A DNA stretch of 64,000 nucleotides from assembly GCA_022648295.1 (NCBI GenBank), contig JALCME010000008.1:62001-126000 (forward strand), in the 5' to 3' direction. Every line of letters begins with the position of its first letter. Position 1 is the first letter of the stretch. Below the pieces are notes generated by a model. The model did no database searches and was not told the origin of the DNA. It saw only the letters and a list, made by a program, of their open reading frames with translations. The translations under genes were made by a program, and so were the position numbers. Source of the stretch: Bacteroides sp. (lineage in GTDB: Bacteria > Bacteroidota > Bacteroidia > Bacteroidales > Bacteroidaceae). This document shows positions 7,848-17,963 of this stretch, piece after piece.

Positions 7848-9536
7848 GTGGAGACATTAGATTGGGTAGTTATCGCCATTTTTGCAGTGGCTCTAATTGG
7901 AATCATCGTTTGGGTTGTAAGACAAAAGCAGAATGATTCAGCTGATTATTTCTTAGGAGGCCGTGATGCCACATGGATAGCTATTGGCGCATCCATTTTT
8001 GCTTCTAACATCGGATCGGAACATTTAATTGGCTTGGCAGGTGCAGGAGCTTCTAGCGGCATGGCTATGGCACATTGGGAAATACAAGGTTGGATGATAC
8101 TTATTTTAGGATGGGTTTTCGTACCTTTTTACTCCCGAAGTATGGTATATACCATGCCGGAGTTTTTGGAACGAAGATATAACCCGCAATCGCGCACCAT
8201 ACTTTCCGTCATATCTCTAATAAGTTATGTATTAACCAAAGTTGCGGTTACAGTATATGCAGGCGGGCTTGTTTTCCAGCAAGTATTTGGTATTAAAGAG
8301 CTATGGGGAATTGACTTTTTCTGGATAGCTGCCATAGGATTAGTTTTACTGACAGCACTCTATACCATATTTGGCGGAATGAAATCCGTACTTTATACCT
8401 CCGTACTTCAAACACCTATTTTATTATTAGGGTCATTGATAATTCTTGTACTTGGATTTAAAGCTCTGGGAGGCTGGGACGAAATGATGAAAATATGCGG
8501 CGCTGTCACTGTAAATGACTATGGAGATAGCATGACCGACTTAATTCGCAGTAACAGTGATCCTAATTTTCCTTGGTTAGGAGCATTAGTAGGTTCGGCT
8601 ATCATCGGTTTCTGGTATTGGTGTACAGACCAGTTTATTGTGCAACGTGTCCTTTCAGGCAAAAATCAAAAAGAAGCACGCCGTGGTAGTATTTTTGGAG
8701 CCTACCTAAAATTATTGCCGGTATTTCTATTCCTCATTCCGGGTATGATTGCTTTTGCCCTCCATCAGAAATATATTGGAAGCGGAGGATTTCTCCCATT
8801 ATTACCAGACGGAACCCCTAATGCGGACGCAGCCTTTCCGACCCTTGTAGCAAAATTACTTCCTGCAGGAATGAAGGGTTTAGTAGTTTGTGGCATTCTG
8901 GCAGCTCTGATGAGTTCATTAGCTTCATTGTTCAACTCGTCTGCTATGCTGTTCACCATTGACTTTTACAAACGTTTCAAGCCTCAAACTTCAGAAAAGA
9001 AATTGGTTGTAATCGGACAAATTGCAACGGTAGTTATTGTTGTATTAGGCATTCTATGGATACCCATTATGCGTAGTGTAGGAAGCGTACTTTACACCTA
9101 TTTACAAGATGTTCAATCCGTTTTAGCTCCGGGAATCGCAGCTGCATTCCTTCTGGGCATCTGCTGGAAAAGGGCTTCTGCAAAAGGAGGAATGTGGGGA
9201 CTAATAGCCGGTATGGTTATCGGATTAACAAGATTAGGGGCAAAAGTGTATTATAGCAATGTTTCCGTTGCAGACGGTTCCCTATTCAAACATTTGTTTT
9301 ATGATGTGAATTGGTTATTCTTCTGCGGATGGATGTTTTTATTCTGTATTATTGTAGTTATCGTAGTCAGTTTATTTACAACTCCACCAAGCGCAGAGAA
9401 AATACAGGGATTAGTCTTTGGAACAGCCACTCCCGAACAAAAAGCAATCACACGTGCCAGTTGGAATCATTGGGATATCATTCACACCATTATTATCCTG
9501 GGCTTTACAGCTGCATTCTACTGGTATTTTTGGTAA
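7848..9536 (+). CDS. Sodium:solute (SSS) symporter, probable L-arabinose importer
   Basis: The 562-residue protein has about 13-14 membrane segments and the SSS-family layout: N-terminal DYFLGGRDATWIAIGASIFASNIGSEH, which contains sodium-site residues, and the central IIGFWYWCTDQFIVQRVLSGKN segment typical of SGLT-like members. It starts with GTG, 24 bp after the mutarotase gene. It should move a monosaccharide with Na+ across the inner membrane. Arabinose is inferred because the operon carries the arabinose pathway and no other importer. Confidence 0.9.
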   Translation: METLDWVVIAIFAVALIGIIVWVVRQKQNDSADYFLGGRDATWIAIGASIFASNIGSEHLIGLAGAGASSGMAMAHWEIQGWMILILGWVFVPFYSRSMVYTMPEFLERRYNPQSRTILSVISLISYVLTKVAVTVYAGGLVFQQVFGIKELWGIDFFWIAAIGLVLLTALYTIFGGMKSVLYTSVLQTPILLLGSLIILVLGFKALGGWDEMMKICGAVTVNDYGDSMTDLIRSNSDPNFPWLGALVGSAIIGFWYWCTDQFIVQRVLSGKNQKEARRGSIFGAYLKLLPVFLFLIPGMIAFALHQKYIGSGGFLPLLPDGTPNADAAFPTLVAKLLPAGMKGLVVCGILAALMSSLASLFNSSAMLFTIDFYKRFKPQTSEKKLVVIGQIATVVIVVLGILWIPIMRSVGSVLYTYLQDVQSVLAPGIAAAFLLGICWKRASAKGGMWGLIAGMVIGLTRLGAKVYYSNVSVADGSLFKHLFYDVNWLFFCGWMFLFCIIVVIVVSLFTTPPSAEKIQGLVFGTATPEQKAITRASWNHWDIIHTIIILGFTAAFYWYFW

Positions 9537-9551
9537 TCAAATAGTTATAAA

Positions 9552-10229
9552 ATGGCAAACTATTACAGTGAAAATTCGTCTTTCTATGTAGGTATTGACT
9601 GCATCATCTTTGGTTTCAACGAAGGGGAGCTAAACCTATTATTATTAAAACGAAACTTTGAGCCTGCAATGGGCGAATGGTCGTTGATGGGTGGATTTGT
9701 GCAAAAGAGTGAGAGCATAGACAATGCGGCCAAGCGCATACTAGCGGAATTGACCGGATTGGAAAATGTATATATGGAACAAGTCAGTGCTTTTGGTGAG
9801 GTAGACCGTGACCCGGGAGAGCGCGTCATTTCCATAGCCTACTACGCTCTGATCAACATCAACGAATATGATAAAGAGTTGGTCCAGAAGCATAATGCGC
9901 ATTGGATAAATATCAATGCGCTTCCACCGCTCATATTCGATCACCAGCAAATGGTGGAGCAAGCACGCGATTTGATGAAACAAAAGGCATCAATAGAGCC
10001 CATAGGTTTTAATTTGCTGCCCAAGCTCTTCACTTTATCTCAATTGCAAAGTTTATATGAGGCTATTTACGGATGCTCCATAGATAAGCGGAATTTCCGT
10101 AAACGAATTGCTGAAATGGACTACATTGAAAAAACAGATAAAATAGATAAGACAGGATCCAGACGGGGAGCTGCGCTATATAAGTTCAATGAAAAAGCAT
10201 ATCGCAAAGCACCTAACTTTAAACTATGA
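9552..10229 (+). CDS. araR: Nudix-domain transcriptional regulator AraR
   Basis: This 225-residue protein combines an N-terminal Nudix fold (residues 8-140) with a C-terminal winged-helix DNA-binding domain (about 150-220, LSQLQSLYEAIYGCSIDKRNFRKRI). The Nudix box at 48-70 keeps Gly48, Glu54, Arg62, Glu66 and Gly69, but REUxEE reads RILAEL, so two of the three catalytic glutamates are missing and hydrolysis is unlikely. This is the design of NrtR/AraR-type regulators, including the described Bacteroides arabinose repressor. It lies 15 bp after the symporter and should bind the tandem units at 6601-6648, with L-arabinose as the expected effector. Confidence 0.9.
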   Translation: MANYYSENSSFYVGIDCIIFGFNEGELNLLLLKRNFEPAMGEWSLMGGFVQKSESIDNAAKRILAELTGLENVYMEQVSAFGEVDRDPGERVISIAYYALININEYDKELVQKHNAHWININALPPLIFDHQQMVEQARDLMKQKASIEPIGFNLLPKLFTLSQLQSLYEAIYGCSIDKRNFRKRIAEMDYIEKTDKIDKTGSRRGAALYKFNEKAYRKAPNFKL

Positions 10230-10282
10230 ACGACTGGCCTTTATGGCAACAATAAAATAAATAAGTCCAAATAAAATAAGTT

Positions 10283-10969
10283 ATGTTGGAAGAACTGAAA
10301 GAAAAAGTATTTCGTGCCAATCTTAATTTAGTGAAACACGGACTGGTCATTTTCACATGGGGAAATGTATCGGCCATTGATCGTGAAACAGGTCTGATAG
10401 TTATCAAACCAAGCGGCGTAGACTATGACGTGATGAAAGCGAGTGACATGGTTATAGTAGATCTTGATGGAAAAGTAGTGGAAGGTAATTTAAAACCATC
10501 CTCAGACACTCCCACACACATTGTTCTCTACAAGGCTTTCCCTGAAATAGGAGGAGTGGTTCATACCCATTCCACCTACGCAACGGCATGGGCACAAGCC
10601 GGATGCGACATACCTAATATAGGGACAACACATGCGGACTATTTCCATCATGCTATTCCCTGTACGGCAGATATGACGGAAGACGAAGTAAAGGGAGCCT
10701 ATGAACTGGAAACAGGTAACGTCATCGTAAAAAGATTCGAGGACCTGAACCCGGTACACACTCCGGGAGTACTGGTAAAGAATCACGGACCTTTTACATG
10801 GGGAAAGGATGCACACGAAGCCGTCCATAATGCCGTAGTCATGGAACAAGTAGCCAAAATGGCAAGCATAGCATACGCCATCAATCCCAATCTGACCATG
10901 AACCCGTATCTGGTAGAGAAGCACTTCAGCCGGAAACATGGGCCTAATGCCTATTACGGGCAAAAATAA
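10283..10969 (+). CDS. araD: L-ribulose-5-phosphate 4-epimerase
   Basis: The class II aldolase-fold enzyme converts L-ribulose 5-phosphate to D-xylulose 5-phosphate, the last step of arabinose breakdown. The 228-residue product has the early GNVSAID substrate loop, the Zn ligands His94 and His96 in VVHTHSTYA and His168 in [10 protein letters not shown]. Length equals that of the Escherichia coli enzyme family. It lies 53 bp after araR in the same operon and directly before araA. Confidence 0.96.
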   Translation: MLEELKEKVFRANLNLVKHGLVIFTWGNVSAIDRETGLIVIKPSGVDYDVMKASDMVIVDLDGKVVEGNLKPSSDTPTHIVLYKAFPEIGGVVHTHSTYATAWAQAGCDIPNIGTTHADYFHHAIPCTADMTEDEVKGAYELETGNVIVKRFEDLNPVHTPGVLVKNHGPFTWGKDAHEAVHNAVVMEQVAKMASIAYAINPNLTMNPYLVEKHFSRKHGPNAYYGQK

Positions 10970-11005
10970 CGAATTTAAATATTAACAATTAAAACAATAA
11001 CTAAA

Positions 11006-12511
11006 ATGAACGCATTTGATCAATATGAAGTATGGTTCGTAACAGGAGCACAGCTCTTATACGGAGGCGATGCAGTAATCGCAGTAGATGCACATTCCAA
11101 TGAAATAGTTAAAGGCTTAAACGAATCGAGAAATCTGCCCGTAAAGATTGTGTATAAAGGAACGGTTAACTCGGCAAAAGAAGTTACAGCAGCCTTTAAA
11201 GCAGCCAACAACGAAGAAAAATGTATCGGTATCATTACCTGGATGCATACTTTTTCTCCCGCCAAGATGTGGATACATGGTTTACAGGAACTTCGCAAAC
11301 CTTTATTACACTTCCACACTCAATTCAATAAAGAAATTCCATGGAACACAATGGATATGGATTTCATGAATCTAAACCAAAGTGCACATGGCGACCGCGA
11401 GTTTGGACACATGGTAACTCGTATGCGCAAAAACCGTAAAGTAGTGGTAGGACACTGGCAGGACGCAGAAGCACAAGCCAAAATCGCAACATGGATGCGG
11501 GTATCCGCAGCATGGGCAGATGCCCAGGATATGCTGATTATCCGTTTCGGTGACCAAATGAATAACGTAGCCGTAACAGATGGTGATAAAGTATCTGCTG
11601 AACAGGTATTAGGTTACCATGTAGACTACTACCCCATCGCCGATCTGGTTGCCGAACAAGATAAAGTAACAGATGCAGATATTGCCGGGCTAGTTACCAA
11701 ATATGAAAAAGAATATGAATTTGCACCAAACTGCAAAGAAGGAGGCAAAGACCGTAACCAAGTCATTGAGGCTGCCCGTGAAGAAATTGCTCTTCGCCGT
11801 TTTTTGAAAGGTAAAGGAGCTAAAGCCTTTACAACAAACTTCGATGATCTTAAAGGTCTTGACCAACTTCCGGGTTTAGCCTGCCAACGCCTAATGGCCG
11901 AAGGTTATGGTTTCGGTGCCGAAGGAGACTGGAAGACAGCCGCTCTCTTCCGTACCATGTGGTTTATGGGGCAAGGACTTCCCAAAGGTTGTTCTTTCTT
12001 AGAAGACTATACACTAAACTTTGACGGAAAGAAAAGCGCCATACTACAAGCTCATATGCTGGAAGTCTGCCCGCTTATCTCAGAAAGTAAACCGAAAATG
12101 GAAGTTCATCCGCTGGGAATTGGTGGAAAGAATGACCCGGCACGTCTGGTATTTACCTCTAAACAAGGTGAGGGAGTAGCTGCTACTATCGTAGACTTAG
12201 GAAACCGCTTCCGACTCATCGTAAACAAAGTAGATTGTATCAAGAGCAAACCATTGCCTAAATTACCAGTTGCTTCCGCACTTTGGATACCACGTCCAAG
12301 TTTTGAAACCGGAGCTGCCGCATGGATATTGGCTGGAGGTACACACCATACCAGTTTTTCATACGACCTGACTGTAGAATATCTGGAGGACTATGCAGAA
12401 ATGGCAGGAATTGAGATAATGGTAATTGATGAAAACACAACTATCAGTGACTTTAAGAAAGAGCTGCGTATGAATGAAATCTATTATTTATTGAACAAAG
12501 CACTTTGTTAA
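11006..12511 (+). CDS. araA: L-arabinose isomerase
   Basis: The enzyme isomerises L-arabinose to L-ribulose with a divalent metal such as Mn2+. The 501-residue product has all expected ligands: Glu306 in GAEGDWKTA, Glu333 in SFLEDYTLNF, His350 in AHMLEVCP and the His447/His448 pair in GGTHHTSFS. The numbering of the first three matches the E. coli enzyme. It follows araD by 36 bp, and its stop codon ends 2 bp before the araB ATG, so translation of the two is probably coupled. Confidence 0.97.
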   Translation: MNAFDQYEVWFVTGAQLLYGGDAVIAVDAHSNEIVKGLNESRNLPVKIVYKGTVNSAKEVTAAFKAANNEEKCIGIITWMHTFSPAKMWIHGLQELRKPLLHFHTQFNKEIPWNTMDMDFMNLNQSAHGDREFGHMVTRMRKNRKVVVGHWQDAEAQAKIATWMRVSAAWADAQDMLIIRFGDQMNNVAVTDGDKVSAEQVLGYHVDYYPIADLVAEQDKVTDADIAGLVTKYEKEYEFAPNCKEGGKDRNQVIEAAREEIALRRFLKGKGAKAFTTNFDDLKGLDQLPGLACQRLMAEGYGFGAEGDWKTAALFRTMWFMGQGLPKGCSFLEDYTLNFDGKKSAILQAHMLEVCPLISESKPKMEVHPLGIGGKNDPARLVFTSKQGEGVAATIVDLGNRFRLIVNKVDCIKSKPLPKLPVASALWIPRPSFETGAAAWILAGGTHHTSFSYDLTVEYLEDYAEMAGIEIMVIDENTTISDFKKELRMNEIYYLLNKALC

Positions 12512-12513
12512 TC

Positions 12514-14187
12514 ATGAACGAGAAATTTGTTATAGGACTTGATTACGGCAGCGACTCGGCACGGGCTGTCGTAGTCAATGCAAAGACAGGAGAAACTCTT
12601 GCCACCGCTGTTCAATACTATCCGAGATGGCAAAAGGGATTATATTGCAATCCGGCTGTAAACCAGTACCGTCAACATCCGCAAGACTATATTGACGTAT
12701 TGGAAGGAACGGTAAAAGAGGCTCTCAAACAATGCCCCGCAGGAACAGCTGAACAAGTGGTAGGTATTGCTTTCGATACAACCGGAAGTACCCCGGTGTT
12801 CACCGATGCCGCAGGTACTCCCCTCTCCCTTCTTCCCGAATTTGCAGAAAATCCAAACGCCATGTTCGTGCTTTGGAAAGATCATACGGCCATCAAAGAA
12901 GCTGCGGAAATAAATGAGCTTTGCAAACAGTGGAAGATTGACTATTCGGCTTATGAAGGTGGGATTTATTCATCGGAATGGCTCTGGGCAAAAGCCCTCC
13001 ATGTACTCCGTGAGGATGTCGCCGTACGCTCCAGGGCCTACAGCATCGTGGAGCATTGCGAATGGTTACCGGCATTGCTTACGGGAGCCAAACAAAGCGA
13101 TGATATTGTTCGAAGCCGTTGTGCATGCGGACACAAAGCCATGTGGCACGAATCATGGGGAGGACTTCCTTCGGAGGATTTTCTTGTTAAACTCGACCCG
13201 CTTCTCACCGGTTTCCGTGCACGTCTGTTTGAAAAGACAGAAACGGCTGATAAAGCTGTGGGACATTTAACCCCAGAATGGGCAAAACGACTGGGCTTAA
13301 CCACACAAGTTGCCGTAGCCGGAGGAGCTTTTGACTGTCATATGGGTGCAGTAGGTGCCGGAATCACCCCTCATACTTTTGTACGGGTCATCGGGACTTC
13401 TACTTGTGATATTATGGTTGCCTCCTACGAAGAAATAGGTGATAAGCTTATTAAAGGCATTTGCGGACAAGTGGACGGCTCCGTGATTCCCGGTATGATA
13501 GGACTGGAAGCAGGACAATCCGGTTTCGGAGATATTTATGCCTGGTTTAAACGGGTACTGGAATTTCCGCTGAAAAACATCATAAGTAAGTCTGCGCTAA
13601 TAGACGAAGCCACTAAAGAAAAATTGATTTCCGAGGCAGCTGACCGCATCATTCCGATGTTAACAGCTGAAGCTGAAAAAGTGCCAATTGAAGAAAGCGG
13701 TATTATCGCTACTGACTGGATGAATGGGCGCCGTACTCCGGACGCCAATCAAATGCTTAAAGGGACCATAACCGGATTAACCCTCGGGAGCAGTGCACCG
13801 CGCATCTTCCGCGCATTGGTAGAAGCAACAGCTTTCGGTTCAAAAGCCATAGTTGACCGTTTCCGTAACGAAGGAGTGAAAATTGAGCATGTAATAGGTA
13901 TCGGAGGAATTGCATTGAAATCACCGTTCGTCATGCAAACATTGAGTGATGTATTGGATATGCCCATTAAAGTCTGCCAAACAGATCAGGCATGTGCACT
14001 CGGAGCATCGATGTTCGCAGCAACCGCCGCTGGTTTATATCATAAGATAGAAGATGCCCAACAGGCCATGAATTCAGGTTTTGCCAATGAATATAAGCCT
14101 AACGCTGCTAATGTTGCAGTATATCAAAAGCTTTATGAACAATATCTCAAAGTAGGACAGTTTACAGAAAAAGAAATGTTCTGCTAA
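12514..14187 (+). CDS. araB: Ribulokinase
   Basis: This FGGY-family kinase phosphorylates L-ribulose at C5. The 557-residue protein opens with the ATP/sugar motif IGLDYGSDSARAVVV, has WKDHTA in the N-terminal domain, and the second nucleotide motif IGGIALKSPFVMQTLSDVLD followed by QACALGASMFAA in the C-terminal domain. I chose ATG at 12514 over an upstream in-frame TTG because it lies 2 bp after the araA stop. Length fits the family. It closes the cytoplasmic arabinose pathway, and an intergenic hairpin follows. Confidence 0.95.
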   Translation: MNEKFVIGLDYGSDSARAVVVNAKTGETLATAVQYYPRWQKGLYCNPAVNQYRQHPQDYIDVLEGTVKEALKQCPAGTAEQVVGIAFDTTGSTPVFTDAAGTPLSLLPEFAENPNAMFVLWKDHTAIKEAAEINELCKQWKIDYSAYEGGIYSSEWLWAKALHVLREDVAVRSRAYSIVEHCEWLPALLTGAKQSDDIVRSRCACGHKAMWHESWGGLPSEDFLVKLDPLLTGFRARLFEKTETADKAVGHLTPEWAKRLGLTTQVAVAGGAFDCHMGAVGAGITPHTFVRVIGTSTCDIMVASYEEIGDKLIKGICGQVDGSVIPGMIGLEAGQSGFGDIYAWFKRVLEFPLKNIISKSALIDEATKEKLISEAADRIIPMLTAEAEKVPIEESGIIATDWMNGRRTPDANQMLKGTITGLTLGSSAPRIFRALVEATAFGSKAIVDRFRNEGVKIEHVIGIGGIALKSPFVMQTLSDVLDMPIKVCQTDQACALGASMFAATAAGLYHKIEDAQQAMNSGFANEYKPNAANVAVYQKLYEQYLKVGQFTEKEMFC

Positions 14188-14266
14188 TATTTAATTTGAG
14201 GATGTATTGAAAACCATTGTTCTTTGCATTAGAACAGGCGTTTTCAATACATCCTCATTTAATATT
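14186..14266 (+). promoter_or_regulatory. Long intercistronic hairpin between araB and GH97
   Basis: A perfect 17-bp stem pairs 14198-14214 with 14240-14256. The loop itself forms a second 5-bp stem (GTTCT at 14219, AGAAC at 14231), and AT-rich flanks extend the pairing. It starts at the araB stop codon and ends 8 bp before the next ATG. There is no long T run (only ATTTAATATT), so it may be a partial terminator, an RNA-processing or stability element that lowers expression of the downstream hydrolases, or a real terminator. Confidence 0.65.
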
Positions 14267-14274
14267 AAACAGCC

Positions 14275-16209
14275 ATGAAAAAAATCACACTATTCGCACT
14301 TTTCCTGTCTGCATCTGTCACAATGAGCGCCCAAGAAGTACAAGGGCCTGACGGTGCATTAAAAGTTACGGTTAGCTTAGAAGACGGAAGTCCGTTTTAT
14401 CAAGTAAGCTATAACGGAACACTCATGTTGAACTCTTCTCCTCTCGGATTAAAGACATCCATCGGAGATTTTTCTACCGGCCTGAAGTCAATCGGATGCC
14501 AAGTCCAAACCACTGATGAAACGTACTCCTTACCACACGCAAAAGTCAGTCGTGTACACTACCTGGCCAATGAACTAACTTGTACCTATCTGAAGAATAA
14601 TCAAGATACTCTTCAAATTGTTTTCAGGGTGAGTAATAACGACATAGCACAAATATACCGGCTTGCATCCGCTAAACATGGCTACTGCACGATTAATGCA
14701 GAAACAACAGGATTTCATTTTCCCGTTCAAACCACTACTTTCATTACACCACAAGCCCCTGCAGGCAGTGGATGGATGGGAACAAAGCCTAGCTACGAAG
14801 AAGAATACACCATAGACCAGCCAGTAGGTACTCCTTCAAAACAGAAGGTAGGATACACCTTCCCCGCCCTCTTCCACTTGGGTAACAACGGATGGGTATT
14901 GCTTTCGGAAACAGGAGTCAGCAGTCAATATGTAGGAACACGTCTCAGCGAAGGAAGTAGCGACGGACTTTATACCATCGCTTTCCCTCAAAAAGGCGAA
15001 AATGGCGAAGCAAGCGATACCACAGCCACGGCTGCATTACCTCTTACGACATCATGGAAAACCATAACCGTAGGAAAGACGCTAAAACCAATCGTTGAAA
15101 CAACTGCTGCCTACGATAATGTACGTCCCCTCTATGAACCATCACAAGTTTATCGTCCCGGACGGGCTACCTGGAGCTGGATACTTTGGCAAGATGGCAG
15201 CTGTAACTACAAAGATCAGAAAACATTCATTGATCTCGCTGCATCCCTACATTTCGAATATATTCTTATAGACGCATTATGGGATAAACAAATAGGATAT
15301 GAGCACATGCCTTCTTTAATCAATTATGCTAAATCCAAAGGCGTAGGAGTATTCTTATGGTACAATTCCAACGGATGTTGGAATAATGCGCCTCAAGGAC
15401 CTAAACATCACATGGATACCGCACCTGCACGCAAAAAGGAAATGGCATGGATGAAATTGCTCGGTGTAAAAGGCATAAAAGTAGACTTTTTCGGTGGAGA
15501 CAAACAAGCCACCATGAAATTATATGAAGACATTCTTACGGATGCAAATCAATACGGTCTTGAAGTCATCTTCCATGGCTGTACTCTACCAAGAGGTTGG
15601 GAGCGAATGTATCCAAACCATATAAGCAGTGAAGCTGCATTAGTATCCGAGAATTTAGTATTTGCCCAATATCATGCCGATCGTGAAGCACAGCGCAGTA
15701 CGCTATATCCATTCATTAGAAACGCTTTTGCTGCAATGGATTATGGAGGGGTATTCTTCAACAAACACTTTTCCAAAGATGGAAAAAACGGGTCACTGCG
15801 TAAAACGACGGATGCCTTCCAAATTGCAACTTCCGTTTTGTACCAATCAGGCATTCAACATTTCGGAATCACACCTAATAATTTGAGTGAAGAACCTGAT
15901 TTTATTTTAGATTTCATCCGTAAAGTACCTACCGTGTGGGATGAAACCCGGTTTATAGATGGCTACCCGGGCAAGTTCTGCATCATTGCCCGTCGTTATG
16001 GTGAACATTGGTACATTGCTGGAACAAATGCAACGAATAAACCGATGAAGCTATCTATTGACCTACCTTGGCTTGCAAAACAGACCGTTTCCATGATCCA
16101 CGACAACAATGCACGAACCGCAAGTTTTAGCCAAGCTACAACTGATAAAAGTGGAAAGTTATCCATTGAGATGCTACCGATGGGCGGTATTACCATATTT
16201 ACTAAATAA
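14275..16209 (+). CDS. Glycoside hydrolase family 97, retaining type
   Basis: This 644-residue secreted enzyme has a signal peptide (residues 1-19, cleavage after MSA) and the GH97 plan: an N-terminal beta-super-sandwich (20-280), a (beta/alpha)8 barrel (about 290-560) and a C-terminal beta domain. Asp404 in IKVDFFGGDK sits where retaining GH97 members carry their nucleophile (SusB-type inverting members lack it), and Glu453 in HISSEAAL is the probable acid/base. Known retaining GH97 enzymes are alpha-galactosidases, some also cleaving beta-L-arabinopyranosides. Lying between araB and the GH51 gene, it may release L-arabinopyranose in the periplasm. Substrate is inferred. Confidence 0.88.
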   Translation: MKKITLFALFLSASVTMSAQEVQGPDGALKVTVSLEDGSPFYQVSYNGTLMLNSSPLGLKTSIGDFSTGLKSIGCQVQTTDETYSLPHAKVSRVHYLANELTCTYLKNNQDTLQIVFRVSNNDIAQIYRLASAKHGYCTINAETTGFHFPVQTTTFITPQAPAGSGWMGTKPSYEEEYTIDQPVGTPSKQKVGYTFPALFHLGNNGWVLLSETGVSSQYVGTRLSEGSSDGLYTIAFPQKGENGEASDTTATAALPLTTSWKTITVGKTLKPIVETTAAYDNVRPLYEPSQVYRPGRATWSWILWQDGSCNYKDQKTFIDLAASLHFEYILIDALWDKQIGYEHMPSLINYAKSKGVGVFLWYNSNGCWNNAPQGPKHHMDTAPARKKEMAWMKLLGVKGIKVDFFGGDKQATMKLYEDILTDANQYGLEVIFHGCTLPRGWERMYPNHISSEAALVSENLVFAQYHADREAQRSTLYPFIRNAFAAMDYGGVFFNKHFSKDGKNGSLRKTTDAFQIATSVLYQSGIQHFGITPNNLSEEPDFILDFIRKVPTVWDETRFIDGYPGKFCIIARRYGEHWYIAGTNATNKPMKLSIDLPWLAKQTVSMIHDNNARTASFSQATTDKSGKLSIEMLPMGGITIFTK

Positions 16210-16241
16210 TTCACCAATAATCAATCCATAAACATTTTATC

Positions 16242-17786
16242 ATGAAAAACAAACTAATGATCGGCTGTGTACTGTTAACAGCCTCAGCAACATTGTTTGC
16301 ACAAGAACAAGCAACTATTATGGTACATGCCAACGAAGCCAAACAAATTATTCCAAAAGAAATATACGGACAGTTTGCCGAGCACTTGGGAACCTGCATT
16401 TATGGCGGACTTTGGGTTGGAGAAAACTCAGATATTCCCAATATAAAAGGTTATAGAACTGATGTATTCAATGCACTAAAAGATATTCACGTTCCCGTAC
16501 TCCGCTGGCCGGGAGGTTGTTTTGCCGACGAATATCACTGGATGGATGGCATTGGTCCCAAAGAAAACCGACCTAAAATGGTTAATAATAACTGGGGAGG
16601 GACTGTTGAGGACAATAGCTTTGGAACTAATGAATTCTTAAATTTATGTGAGATGCTGGGCTGCGAACCTTATATAAGCGGCAACGTTGGCAGTGGAACT
16701 GTAGAAGAATTGGCCAAATGGGTTGAATACATGACTTCACAGGGAGATTCCCCTATGGCTAAATTACGTCGCCAAAACGGACGCGACAAAGCATGGAAAG
16801 TCAAATTCCTCGGTGTTGGTAACGAAAGTTGGGGATGCGGAGGCAACATGCGTCCGGAATACTATTCCGATCTTTTCCGTCGCTACTCCACTTATTGCCG
16901 TAACTATGACGGTAACCGACTATTCAGGATAGCCAGTGGCGCCAGCGATTATGATTATAACTGGACTAAAGTCCTGATGGAACGTATAGGGCATCGCATG
17001 GATGGAATCTCACTTCACTATTATACCGTACTTGGTTGGAATGGAAGCAAAGGATCCGCCACAAATTTTACCGATGACGATTATTATTGGACCATGGGTA
17101 AATGCCGCGAAATAGAAAATGTGATTAAGAAACATTGCGCCATTATGGACCAATACGACAAAGATAAGAAAATTGCATTGATGCTTGATGAATGGGGCAC
17201 CTGGTGGGATGAAGAGCCTGGAACGGTGCGTGGACACTTATTTCAACAAAACACGCTACGTGATGCATTTGTAGCATCACTGACCTTTGATATTTTCCAT
17301 AAATATACTGATCGTCTTAAAATGGCTAATATTGCCCAAGTGGTAAATGTATTGCAATCCATGATATTGACAAAGGGTAAAGAAATGGTTCTGACTCCAA
17401 CTTACTATGTTTTTAAGATGTACAAAGTACACCAAGATGCCACTTACCTTCCACTCGATCTCACTTGCGACACCGTCAATGTACGGGATAACCGTAAAGT
17501 TCCCTTGGTAAGTGCCACTGCCTCTAAAGACAAAAACGGGAAAATACATATTTCTTTATCAAATATTGATGTAAAAAACTCACAGGAGGTTATTGTAAAC
17601 ATACCCGGCATAAACATAAAAGGATTCACAGGAGAAATTCTGACTTCCGACAAAATCACAGATTACAATTCCTTTGAAAATCCCAATAAAATAACATTAG
17701 CACCTTTCAAAGGCGTAAAAATCAATAAAGGAAGTTTAAAAATAAAACTCCCTGCCAAATCAATTGTTACTATAGAATTATTGTAA
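16242..17786 (+). CDS. Alpha-L-arabinofuranosidase, GH51
   Basis: The 514-residue enzyme removes terminal alpha-L-arabinofuranose from arabinan or arabinoxylan oligosaccharides. A signal peptide spans residues 1-20 (cleavage after LFA), placing it in the periplasm. The barrel carries the general acid Glu195 in [11 protein letters not shown] and the nucleophile Glu317 in [10 protein letters not shown], and [20 protein letters not shown] is a GH51 hallmark. A C-terminal beta domain follows from about residue 390. It lies 32 bp after GH97 and is the last gene before a 177-bp gap with its own promoter for transketolase. Confidence 0.95.
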   Translation: MKNKLMIGCVLLTASATLFAQEQATIMVHANEAKQIIPKEIYGQFAEHLGTCIYGGLWVGENSDIPNIKGYRTDVFNALKDIHVPVLRWPGGCFADEYHWMDGIGPKENRPKMVNNNWGGTVEDNSFGTNEFLNLCEMLGCEPYISGNVGSGTVEELAKWVEYMTSQGDSPMAKLRRQNGRDKAWKVKFLGVGNESWGCGGNMRPEYYSDLFRRYSTYCRNYDGNRLFRIASGASDYDYNWTKVLMERIGHRMDGISLHYYTVLGWNGSKGSATNFTDDDYYWTMGKCREIENVIKKHCAIMDQYDKDKKIALMLDEWGTWWDEEPGTVRGHLFQQNTLRDAFVASLTFDIFHKYTDRLKMANIAQVVNVLQSMILTKGKEMVLTPTYYVFKMYKVHQDATYLPLDLTCDTVNVRDNRKVPLVSATASKDKNGKIHISLSNIDVKNSQEVIVNIPGINIKGFTGEILTSDKITDYNSFENPNKITLAPFKGVKINKGSLKIKLPAKSIVTIELL

Positions 17787-17882
17787 TAATGAATAAAATA
17801 CATACTGTATCATAGACAGAAAGAAGGCTAATTCGGCAAGAAAAAGAAGTTTTTTTTATGCTGTGAATTGCGTATAAAGAGT

Positions 17883-17890
17883 TATCTTTG
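17883..17890 (+). promoter_or_regulatory. -7 promoter element upstream of transketolase
   Basis: TATCTTTG fits the Bacteroides -7 consensus exactly, 73 bp before the tkt ATG. No clear TTTG at -33 is visible. It suggests tkt and rpiB can be transcribed apart from the arabinose operon; no copy of the 24-bp operator unit is seen in this gap. Confidence 0.6.
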
Positions 17891-17963
17891 CCCAATCAAA
17901 GAAGACAAAGTGATTAGACAAATAGCTTTTTTCTGATATTATGATCTAAAATTTTTAATCAAT

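Noticed and set aside
17787..17963. AraR operator in front of transketolase
   Set aside because: No GTGT...ACAC unit of the 6.6-kb type is visible there; it has only a plain -7 element.
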